From assembly GCA_051984675.1 (NCBI GenBank), contig JBPYFK010000119.1, forward strand, positions 1 through 12,657: a DNA stretch of 12,657 bases, written 5' to 3'. Origin of the DNA: JBPYFK01 sp051984675. Its GTDB lineage: Bacteria > Actinomycetota > Actinomycetes > Mycobacteriales > Pseudonocardiaceae. This document shows positions 5,357-11,466 of this stretch, piece after piece. The notes under the pieces are model-generated. The model had not been told where the DNA came from and did no database searches. It was given only the letters and a program-made list of their open reading frames with translations. The position numbers were made by a program, and so were the translations under genes. The stretch's first letter is position 1. Each line of letters starts with the position of its first letter.

Positions 5357-6337
5357 ATGCACGCGATCACGATCGGCGAGCCGGGTGGCCCCGAGGTACT
5401 GGAGTGGGCGGAGCAGCCCGACCCGACGCCCGGCCCGGGCGAGGTGCTCATCGATGTCGCGGCCAGCGCGGTCAACCGCGCTGACCTGATGCAGCGTCAA
5501 GGGCAGTACCCGCCGCCCCCGGGTGCCAGCGAGATCCTCGGGCTGGAGTGCTCCGGCACGATCGCTGAGTTGGGTGAAGGCGTGACCGGTTGGCGGGTCG
5601 GCGACCATGTGTGCGCGCTGCTCGCCGGTGGCGGGTACGCCGAGAAGGTCGTCGTGCCGGCCGCCCAGGTTCTCCCCGTCCCTTCCGGGACGGACCTCGT
5701 CGAGGCTGCGGGACTCCCCGAGGTCTCGTGCACGGTGTGGTCGAACGTCGTCATGGCGGCCGGACTGCGCGAGGGCCAACTCCTGCTCGTGCACGGCGGT
5801 TCGGGTGGCATCGGCACCTGCGCGATCCAGATCGGCAAGGCACTGGGCGCACGGGTGGCGGCAACCGCGGGTTCAGCGGAAAGCCTGCGGCTGTGCCGGG
5901 ATCTCGGCGCGGATCACGCGATCAGCTACCGGGACGAGGATTTCGTCGCCGCGGTCAAGGAGTTCGGGGGCGCGGACATCATCCTCGACAACATGGGTGC
6001 GTCCTATTTGGACCGGAACCTGCGCGCGCTCGCACCCGACGGGCACCTGGCGATCATCGGCATGCAGGGTGGCCGCAAGACCGAACTCGACATGGGGTTG
6101 ATGCTGGTCAAGCGCCTCCACGTCTCGGTGCTCGGACTGCGCGGGCGCCCAGTCGACGGGCCGCACGGCAAGGCCGCGATCGTGACGGACGTCCGCGAGC
6201 GGCTGTGGCCGCTGGTGGAGCAGGGCAAGGTGCGGTCGGTCGTGCACGAACGCATTCCGCTCCGGGACGCCGCCCAAGCCCACGCGAAGCTGGAAGCCGG
6301 CGGCGTGCACGGGAAGATCCTGCTCGTCCGGGACTGA
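5357..6337 (+). CDS. NAD(P)H:quinone oxidoreductase, PIG3-like MDR family
   Basis: The 326-residue protein is a zinc-free medium-chain dehydrogenase/reductase. The N-terminal GroES-like domain has GEVLIDVAASAVNRADLMQR (28-47) and GQYPPPPGASEILGLECSG (49-67), the hallmark of the PIG3/TP53I3 group. The cofactor domain has the glycine-rich HGGSGGIG (146-153). Zinc-ligand cysteines of true alcohol dehydrogenases are absent. It likely reduces quinones using NADPH in the cytoplasm; the natural substrate is uncertain. It corresponds by position and sequence to M. tuberculosis Rv3777, next to the Rv3778c-like gene. The start is ATG 5357, since the 60 bases upstream in frame overlap the terminator and promoter. 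The gene converges with the next one on a shared hairpin. Confidence 0.92.
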   Translation: MHAITIGEPGGPEVLEWAEQPDPTPGPGEVLIDVAASAVNRADLMQRQGQYPPPPGASEILGLECSGTIAELGEGVTGWRVGDHVCALLAGGGYAEKVVVPAAQVLPVPSGTDLVEAAGLPEVSCTVWSNVVMAAGLREGQLLLVHGGSGGIGTCAIQIGKALGARVAATAGSAESLRLCRDLGADHAISYRDEDFVAAVKEFGGADIILDNMGASYLDRNLRALAPDGHLAIIGMQGGRKTELDMGLMLVKRLHVSVLGLRGRPVDGPHGKAAIVTDVRERLWPLVEQGKVRSVVHERIPLRDAAQAHAKLEAGGVHGKILLVRD

Positions 6338-6349
6338 CCGATCCCGGAC
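6326..6349. terminator. Bidirectional terminator between convergent genes
   Basis: GTCCGGGA (6326-6333) and TCCCGGAC (6342-6349) form a perfect 8-bp stem whose 8-nt loop contains the oxidoreductase stop codon. An alternative small hairpin GGACA-AAG-TGTCC (6346-6358) overlaps it. The position in a 35-bp gap between convergent genes supports two-way use. Confidence 0.65.
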
Positions 6350-6372
6350 AAAGTGTCCAATGTCACAGATCG

Positions 6373-7572
6373 TCAGCCGAGTTCGGCGACGGCACGGACG
6401 AGCTGGTCGACCTCATACGCGTTCGTGTAGTGCGCTAGGCCCACGCGGACGGCTCCACCGACCTCGCCCACACCAAGCACCGCGAAGACGCCGTGCGTGC
6501 CCGGGTCCACGAACGCGCAGACCCCGCGTTCCGACAGGTGCTCGACCGCCTCTACGGCCTTGACGCCCGACACGGTGAACGCGGTCGACGGAATTCGCCG
6601 CATAGCGTCACCGATCAGCATCACGTGCTGCTGAGCGCGCAGCCCGCTGGTGAGGTTCGCGAGCAGGCCAGCCTGATACGACTTCACCGACTTCAACGAC
6701 GTCAGCAGACGCTCCCGGCGCGGTCCCACCGCGCCGTCGTCCAGCCCGGCCAGGTAGTCGACGGACGACACGAGCCCGGCCAGCAGCGGGTACGCGTGCG
6801 GGCCGAGTTCCAGCCGCTCCGCACCCCGCGCGCCGGACTCCAGCACGACCGACGGCAGCTGGTCGAGCATCGCCGGATCGCGGAACGCCAGCGCACCTAC
6901 GGGCGGCCCACCCCATGCGGACGCGTTCACCGCGACGACGTCGGCGTTCATGGCGGTGATGTCCAGCGGCACGAACGGCGCTGCGGCGGAGGCGTCCACG
7001 ACGACCCAGGCGCCGTGCTCGGCGGCGATGTCGGCCGCCTCCCGCACGTCCGGGCGGCTGCCACACGCACCCGAGGCCGCCGTGATCGCCACGACCTTCG
7101 TGCGCGGGGTGACCAGGTCGTGGTACTGCCAGGTCGGCAGCTCGCACGTCTCGATGTCCACTTCGGCCCAGCGCACGGTGGCCCCGGACCGCTGGGCGGC
7201 GCGCTGCCAGGGCGCCACGTTGCCCGGATGGTCCAGCCGGGAGACGACGACGTCGTCACCGATCATCCAGCCCTCGCCGAGCGCGTCGGCCAGCCGCTGC
7301 AAGAGCACAGCGGAACTCGGGCCGAGCACCACCCCAGCGGGGTCGGACCCGACCAGATCGGCGATGGCGCGACGGGCAGCCTCCACGATGGCCTCGGCAC
7401 GCTGCGAGGCGGGGAAGATCCCACCGGGTCCCGAGACCGGTGCCCGCAGCGCGGTCGACACCGCGGTCGCCACCTGCTCGGGAACCTGCATTCCAGCCGG
7501 GGCGTCCAAGTGCACCCACCCGTCGCCCAGCGCGGGGAATAGCCCGCGGACCGCAGCGACGTCGAACGCCAT
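6373..7572 (-). CDS. Class V aminotransferase-like protein without PLP lysine (Rv3778c-like)
   Basis: The 399-residue protein has the fold pattern of NifS/Csd-type PLP enzymes. The start is LFPALGDGWVHLDAPAG (11-27), followed by phosphate-loop-like GPSSAVLLQRL (84-94), LDHPGNVAPW with the usual stacking His (113-122), TAASGACGSRPDV (164-176) and VVVDASAAAPF with the pyridine-binding Asp193. Where the Schiff-base lysine (His-Lys) normally follows, this protein reads VNASAWGGPPVGALAF (215-230) with no Lys. Rv3778c, as I remember it, has the same kind of SAxAWGGP stretch, so this is a family trait rather than a sequencing error. It may be a pseudoenzyme or bind another cofactor. The start is ATG 7572; a longer frame would overlap the divergent promoter region. 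No substrate can be named. Confidence 0.85.
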   Translation of the reverse strand: MAFDVAAVRGLFPALGDGWVHLDAPAGMQVPEQVATAVSTALRAPVSGPGGIFPASQRAEAIVEAARRAIADLVGSDPAGVVLGPSSAVLLQRLADALGEGWMIGDDVVVSRLDHPGNVAPWQRAAQRSGATVRWAEVDIETCELPTWQYHDLVTPRTKVVAITAASGACGSRPDVREAADIAAEHGAWVVVDASAAAPFVPLDITAMNADVVAVNASAWGGPPVGALAFRDPAMLDQLPSVVLESGARGAERLELGPHAYPLLAGLVSSVDYLAGLDDGAVGPRRERLLTSLKSVKSYQAGLLANLTSGLRAQQHVMLIGDAMRRIPSTAFTVSGVKAVEAVEHLSERGVCAFVDPGTHGVFAVLGVGEVGGAVRVGLAHYTNAYEVDQLVRAVAELG

Positions 7573-7579
7573 GCGGTAC

Positions 7580-7585
7580 ACCGTA
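7580..7585 (-). promoter_or_regulatory. -10 box of the aminotransferase-like gene (leaderless)
   Basis: On the minus strand a TACGGT box, the same hexamer as before the oxidoreductase, lies about seven bases before ATG 7572. No Shine-Dalgarno or clear -35 is visible. Confidence 0.45.
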
Positions 7586-7594
7586 CGGAGGACA

Positions 7595-7614
7595 CCGACG
7601 GTGATCGCCGTCGG
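7595..7614. promoter_or_regulatory. 20-bp palindrome between divergent genes (operator candidate)
   Basis: The arms CCGACGG and CCGTCGG surround TGATCG. All ten base pairs of the dyad match except one T/G pair. It lies just upstream of the aminotransferase-like gene's -10 and about 80 bp from bpa, where a dimeric regulator could control one or both genes. Confidence 0.4.
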
Positions 7615-7685
7615 GTGGCGAATCTCTCTCAAGTTCGCTGTCGCCCCGCGCGGATACTCGCCCGGAGAGGGCTCAGCACGACAGG

Positions 7686-8249
7686 ATGGACAGCATGATG
7701 CACAGCGGTCACGAGGACGGCGACGGCGCGGCCGGTCAGCCCATGTTCATCGTCACGGGCGGCGGCACCCCAGTCGGCGCCGGTGCGGCCGACGAGAAGG
7801 CTGACGCCGAGCACCGCGACGCCCAGGACGTCGGTGAGCTGGTCGAGCAGCCGGCGAAGGTGATGCGGATCGGCACGATGATCAAACAGCTGTTGGAGGA
7901 GGTGCGGGCCGCTCCGCTGGACGCGGCCAGCCGGCACCGGCTCAAGGAGATTCACCAGTCCTCCATCAAGGAACTGGAGCAGGGCCTAGCCCCCGAGCTC
8001 ATCCAGGAGCTGGAACGGCTGTCGCTACCGTTCGCGCAGGATGAGACACCGTCCGAAGCCGAGCTGCGGATCGCGCAGGCCCAGCTCGTGGGCTGGTTGG
8101 AGGGGCTGTTCCACGGTCTGCAGACAGCGCTGTTCGCCCAGCAGATGGCCGCCCGGGCGCAGCTCGAACAGATGCGGCGGGGGCTTCCCGCCGGCAGCGG
8201 GGACGCCGAGGCCCCCCAACAGCCCCGGGGAACCGGCCAGTACCTGTGA
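7686..8249 (+). CDS. bpa: Bacterial proteasome activator Bpa (PafE)
   Basis: The 187-residue product (from ATG 7686) matches mycobacterial Bpa (Rv3780) closely: LVEQPAKVMRIGTMIKQLLE (52-71), then RIAQAQLVGWLEGLFHG (128-144) and LFAQQMAARAQL (149-160). It ends in GTGQYL, whose last four residues are the GQYL docking motif that inserts into pockets of the 20S proteasome. Known Bpa assembles as a dodecameric ring of four-helix bundles and opens the 20S gate without ATP, allowing degradation of unfolded proteins. The acidic, Gly-rich N-terminus (1-50) is variable in the family and probably disordered. The true start may be ATG 7686, 7695 or 7698; an AGG at 7683-7685 would serve the second. In M. 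tuberculosis it sits beside the same cell-wall genes. The gene implies that the organism has a 20S proteasome. Confidence 0.95.
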   Translation: MDSMMHSGHEDGDGAAGQPMFIVTGGGTPVGAGAADEKADAEHRDAQDVGELVEQPAKVMRIGTMIKQLLEEVRAAPLDAASRHRLKEIHQSSIKELEQGLAPELIQELERLSLPFAQDETPSEAELRIAQAQLVGWLEGLFHGLQTALFAQQMAARAQLEQMRRGLPAGSGDAEAPQQPRGTGQYL

Positions 8250-8262
8250 ACCCGTGAACGCC

Positions 8263-8322
8263 GTTTTCGCGCGAAATCGTTACCGACTCGGTGCGCGCAA
8301 CCCCACGATTTCGCGCGAAAAC
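8263..8322. repeat. 18-bp perfect inverted repeat with nested 12-bp palindromes
   Basis: The arm GTTTTCGCGCGAAATCGT (8263-8280) has its exact reverse complement at 8305-8322 with a 24-nt spacer. Each arm contains the self-complementary dodecamer TTTCGCGCGAAA (8265-8276 and 8309-8320). As RNA this is a long hairpin that could end the bpa transcript. As DNA it offers two dyad sites 44 bp apart, which fit the pattern TTTCnCGnGAAA of ParB and Noc sites. The function is undecided. Confidence 0.75.
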
Positions 8323-8446
8323 ATCAACCGTGTCCTTCGTACCTGGCTTCCGCCGTTCGTGGCTGGCTTTGCGCAGCGCAGCCGAGTGTGAATCACCGGA
8401 TCCCGGGTGAAGGGACACCGTCGGGCGGGAGTGCTCCTGCCATCGG

Positions 8447-8452
8447 TACCCT
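8447..8452 (+). promoter_or_regulatory. -10 box of the galactan export operon
   Basis: TACCCT ends eight bases before GTG 8461, and no Shine-Dalgarno lies between them. A convincing -35 is not visible. Confidence 0.4.
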
Positions 8453-8460
8453 GGCTTGCC

Positions 8461-9315
8461 GTGCAGGACATCAGCACGTTGGACCCCCCCATGCCACCGC
8501 CCGCCGCCGCGTCATCGCGATCGTGGCGCAGGGCGTTCGACGACATCCTCAGCGGCGCGCGGCAGCGCCAGCTGTGGGCACATCTGGGCTGGCAGGACAT
8601 CAAGCAACGCTACCGCCGCTCAGTGCTCGGGCCGTTGTGGATCACCATCGCCATGGCCGTCACGGCGGCTGGCCTCGGTCTCATGTATTCCACGATCTTC
8701 AAGATGAACGTCGAGGAATACGTCCCGTACATGACCGTCGGCTTCATGATCTGGTACTTCATCTCCGGATGCCTGACCAGCGGCACCGAGGTGTTCATCC
8801 AGAACGAGGGCCTGATCAAGCAGATCCCGGCGCCGATCAGCGTCCACGTGTTCCGCACCGTCTGGCGGGAGTTCCTGCTCTTCCTGCACAACCTGATCGT
8901 TTATGTGGGACTGCTGGCGGTTTTCCAGTTCCCGGTGACCTGGAAGGTCATCACCGTGATTCCCGCCCTGATCCTGTTGGTCCTCAACGGCGGTTGGGTG
9001 GTCCTCCTGTTCGGGATCGCGAGTACGCGCTTCCGGGACGTCCCGCCCGTGGTGAACAGCTTCATGCAGCTGATCTTCTTCGCTTCGCCGATCGTGTGGC
9101 CGGTGCAGAAGCTGGAGGAGAACGCGGGTCCGCGGGCCTGGTTGGCGCAGCTCAACCCCGTGTACCACTTCGTGGAGATCGTGCGGGCTCCGCTGCTCGG
9201 CCAGCCACAGCGGCTGCACTACTGGGTGATCGTGGGAGCGTTCACCGTGATCGGCTGGGCGGTGGCCCTGCTCGTGATGCGCAATTACCGTGCCCGTGTG
9301 TCGTACTGGGTCTGA
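8461..9315 (+). CDS. wzm: Galactan ABC exporter permease Wzm (RfbD-like, Rv3783-type)
   Basis: From GTG 8461 the product is 284 residues with an N-terminal cytoplasmic tail. The conserved entry sequence LWAHLGWQDIKQRYRRSVLG (38-57) is followed by P-L-W, and there are six membrane helices at about 58-78, 88-108, 136-156, 164-186, 197-215 and 255-273. F-A-S-P-I-V-W-P (207-214) is typical of ABC-2 polysaccharide exporters. With Wzt it moves the lipid-linked galactan precursor across the plasma membrane, as shown for the mycobacterial Rv3781/Rv3783 pair. A start at 8407 is also open but would extend through the promoter box; ATG 8491 is a further option. The ATPase gene follows 13 bp later. The order here is wzm-wzt-glfT1, not wzt-glfT1-wzm as in M. 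tuberculosis. Confidence 0.92.
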   Translation: MQDISTLDPPMPPPAAASSRSWRRAFDDILSGARQRQLWAHLGWQDIKQRYRRSVLGPLWITIAMAVTAAGLGLMYSTIFKMNVEEYVPYMTVGFMIWYFISGCLTSGTEVFIQNEGLIKQIPAPISVHVFRTVWREFLLFLHNLIVYVGLLAVFQFPVTWKVITVIPALILLVLNGGWVVLLFGIASTRFRDVPPVVNSFMQLIFFASPIVWPVQKLEENAGPRAWLAQLNPVYHFVEIVRAPLLGQPQRLHYWVIVGAFTVIGWAVALLVMRNYRARVSYWV

Positions 9316-9328
9316 GTGAGGCCGAATA

Positions 9329-10168
9329 GTGGTCAGCATTGACGTCTGGAACGCGGCGGTCGACTTCCCGATCTTCGACGCGAAGTCCCGCTCCCTGAAG
9401 AAGGCTGTGCTCGGCAAGGCCGGCGGCAAGATCGGCACGGACACCAAGGTGCCGATCATCGAGGCCCTGCACGACATCAACCTCTCGCTACGGCACGGCG
9501 ACCGGGTGGCGCTGGTGGGCCACAACGGCGCGGGCAAGTCCACCCTGCTGCGCCTGATGTCCGGGATCTACGAACCCACCCGGGGCAGCGCGCGGGTGGT
9601 CGGCAAGGTCGCACCCGTGTTCGACCTCGGCGTCGGCATGGACCCGGAGATCTCGGGCTACGAGAACATCCTCATCCGCGGCCTGTTCCTCGGGATGACC
9701 CGAAAGGAGATGGAAAAGCGGATCGACGACATCGCCGACTTCACCGAGCTCGGCGATTACCTGGAAATGCCGCTGCGGACCTACTCCACGGGTATGCGGG
9801 TCCGGTTGGCGCTGGGCGTGGTCACCTCGATCGACCCGGAAATCCTGATCCTGGACGAGGGTATCGGCGCGGTCGACGCGGACTTCCTGGAGAAGACCCG
9901 GGACCGGCTCAAGGACCTGGTCACGCGTTCCGGGATTCTGGTGTTCGCGTCGCACTCGGACGAGTTCCTGATGGAGCTGTGCAGCACCGCGATCTGGATG
10001 GACAAGGGCGGCATTATCGAACAGGGCCCGATCCGCGATGTGCTGACCAGCTACAAAGGGCGCGACCCGTTCGAAAACCTCAGCACGGAGGCGCTGGAGC
10101 GGATCGAGGCGGACGCGGACAGCGCCGCCGGAACCAGCACCGCTGAGCCCAGCAAGGAGCACGCGTGA
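9329..10168 (+). CDS. wzt: Galactan ABC exporter ATPase Wzt (RfbE-like, Rv3781-type)
   Basis: The 279-residue protein has Walker A GHNGAGKST (64-72), a signature of the polysaccharide-exporter type YSTGM (152-156) instead of LSGGQ, Walker B EILILDEGIGAVD (171-183) and switch His209. The N-terminal segment before the ABC core includes the ALHDINLSLRHGD lead-in seen in teichoic-acid and O-antigen exporters. There is no large C-terminal carbohydrate-binding domain, only a short acidic Ala/Glu/Thr tail (about 255-279), so a chain-end cap recognition module is lacking, as in Rv3781. It hydrolyses ATP for Wzm. The start is GTG 9329 with GAGTGAGG upstream. The stop overlaps the glfT1 start as GTGA. 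Confidence 0.94.
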   Translation: MVSIDVWNAAVDFPIFDAKSRSLKKAVLGKAGGKIGTDTKVPIIEALHDINLSLRHGDRVALVGHNGAGKSTLLRLMSGIYEPTRGSARVVGKVAPVFDLGVGMDPEISGYENILIRGLFLGMTRKEMEKRIDDIADFTELGDYLEMPLRTYSTGMRVRLALGVVTSIDPEILILDEGIGAVDADFLEKTRDRLKDLVTRSGILVFASHSDEFLMELCSTAIWMDKGGIIEQGPIRDVLTSYKGRDPFENLSTEALERIEADADSAAGTSTAEPSKEHA

Positions 10169-11085
10169 GCGTCGAACCGGAGTTGCCGGCTGGGGCCGTG
10201 GTGGCGGTCATCGTCACCCGCCATCGGCGCGAGCTGCTGGCCCGGTCGTTGAAGGTCCTCGCGGCCCAGACGCGGGTGCCTGATCACCTGGTCGTGGTGG
10301 ACAACGGCCCGGACAAGCCCGCAGCCGACGTGGTCGCCGACTGCCCGATCCGCTCCACCTACCTGCCGTCCCAGCGCAACCTCGGCGGTGCCGGTGGGTT
10401 CGCGCTGGGCATGCTGTACGCGCTGAAGCTCGGCGCGGCATGGGTGTGGCTGGGGGACGACGACGGCCGCCCAGCCGACGAGCACGCGCTGGAGACCCTG
10501 CTGAACGTCGCCGAGCAGCGGAAACTCGCCGCCGTGTCCCCCGTCGTGGTGAACATCGAGCGTCCCGATCGGCTGGCGTTCCCCCTGCGCCGCGGGTTGA
10601 CCTGGAAGCGGCAGGTCGAGGAGCTGCGCGAGACCGGCCCGGACGGCGACTTCCTGCCTGGCATCGCGTCGTTCTTCAACGGCGCGCTGTTCCGGGCGAG
10701 CACGCTCGACGTCGTCGGCGTGCCCGACTACCGGCTGTTCTTCCGGGGTGACGAGGTCGAGCTGCACCGCCGAGTTGTCCGGTCCGGCCTGCCGTTCGGC
10801 ACCACGCTGCGGACCCGGTTCGTTCACCCCGACGGGTCGGAGGAGTTCCGGCCGATGCTGGGTGGCCGGTTCCACGCCCAAGATCCGGAGAACCCGATCA
10901 AGCGCTACTACACCTACCGCAACCGGGGTTACCTGCTGTCCCAGCCCGGCATGCGCAAGATCGGCGCGCTGGAGGTTGTCCGCTTCGGCCTGTACTTCCT
11001 GGGCCAGCGCCGCGACCCGAAGGCGTTCATCGAGTGGCTGCGGCTGGTCCGGCAGGGGCAGCGGGAACGCTTCTTCCGGCACTGA
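10165..11085 (+). CDS. glfT1: Galactofuranosyltransferase GlfT1 (Rv3782-type, GT2)
   Basis: The 306-residue GT-A enzyme has AVVAVIVTRHRRELLARSLK (11-30) with VVVDNGPD (43-50), the acceptor/donor loop NLGGAGGF (72-79), the metal-binding GDDDG (Asp98-100), and GDEVELHRR (195-203) supplying the likely catalytic acid residue. Length and motifs match mycobacterial GlfT1, which adds the first two galactofuranose residues from UDP-Galf to decaprenyl-PP-GlcNAc-Rha and so starts the galactan chain for GlfT2. No membrane helix is seen, so it acts at the cytoplasmic face. The start is GTG 10165 with an ideal AAGGAG five bases upstream and a 4-bp overlap with wzt. GlfT2 and UDP-galactopyranose mutase are not in the window. 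Confidence 0.94.
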   Translation: MSVEPELPAGAVVAVIVTRHRRELLARSLKVLAAQTRVPDHLVVVDNGPDKPAADVVADCPIRSTYLPSQRNLGGAGGFALGMLYALKLGAAWVWLGDDDGRPADEHALETLLNVAEQRKLAAVSPVVVNIERPDRLAFPLRRGLTWKRQVEELRETGPDGDFLPGIASFFNGALFRASTLDVVGVPDYRLFFRGDEVELHRRVVRSGLPFGTTLRTRFVHPDGSEEFRPMLGGRFHAQDPENPIKRYYTYRNRGYLLSQPGMRKIGALEVVRFGLYFLGQRRDPKAFIEWLRLVRQGQRERFFRH

Positions 11086-11100
11086 ACATCGTTTCCGACG

Positions 11101-11164
11101 GCCCGGCAATCATTTGGCAGGCTAATTGGCTGGCCGCCAGTCGCCGGGCCGCGAAATCTTCGCG
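11101..11164 (+). terminator. Hairpin cluster after glfT1
   Basis: GCCCGGC (11101-11107) is complementary to GCCGGGC (11143-11149), and directly after it CGCGAA (11150-11155) and TTCGCG (11159-11164) form a 6-bp stem with a 3-nt loop followed by CTATTTCG. This probably ends the wzm-wzt-glfT1 transcript. Confidence 0.5.
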
Positions 11165-11451
11165 CTATTTCGAGACCGGATGTGTGTCCGGCCGCATTGG
11201 CGTAGTCAGACCGCGAACCGCGCCCTATGCTCACTGACCAATACGCCCGTTAGCGGTGATCTGTCCTGGTTACGGCCTTGTCGTGGCGTATTGACGCCAA
11301 CGGACACCAAAGAACATCACGACGATAACCGGCCGGTCACAGGAACATGAGAATGGGCTGAGAAAAAACTGAGTTCGCAGCTCACTCCGTTAACAAGAAG
11401 TGTCGATCAGCACAAGCCCTGGAACGCCCCGTAAGGGCGCACAGGAACGGA

Positions 11452-11460
11452 TACTATTCT
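11452..11460 (+). promoter_or_regulatory. -10 region of the emb gene (leaderless)
   Basis: Two overlapping boxes are present. TACTAT (11452-11457) is the same hexamer as at the MarR operon, and TATTCT (11455-11460) ends six bases before GTG 11467. No Shine-Dalgarno precedes the GTG. The hairpin at 11425-11439 overlaps where a -35 would lie. Confidence 0.5.
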
Positions 11461-11466
11461 GCGTTC

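Larger units (their letters stand above)
11086..11466. other. Intergenic region glfT1-emb with several hairpins
   Basis: No convincing gene is visible; the only longer frame (11126-11350) has no family signature. It is more AT-rich than its neighbours. It holds a terminator-like cluster after glfT1, a perfect 6-bp hairpin TGGCGT-ATTG-ACGCCA (11284-11299), an A-rich stretch (11362-11368) and a hairpin CGCCC-loop-GGGCG (11425-11439) just upstream of the emb -10. Confidence 0.5.

Noticed and set aside
5590..7542. Long opposite-strand or shifted frames over the oxidoreductase and aminotransferase-like genes
   Set aside because: They are high-GC shadow frames dominated by Arg, Gly and His with no recognisable domains.
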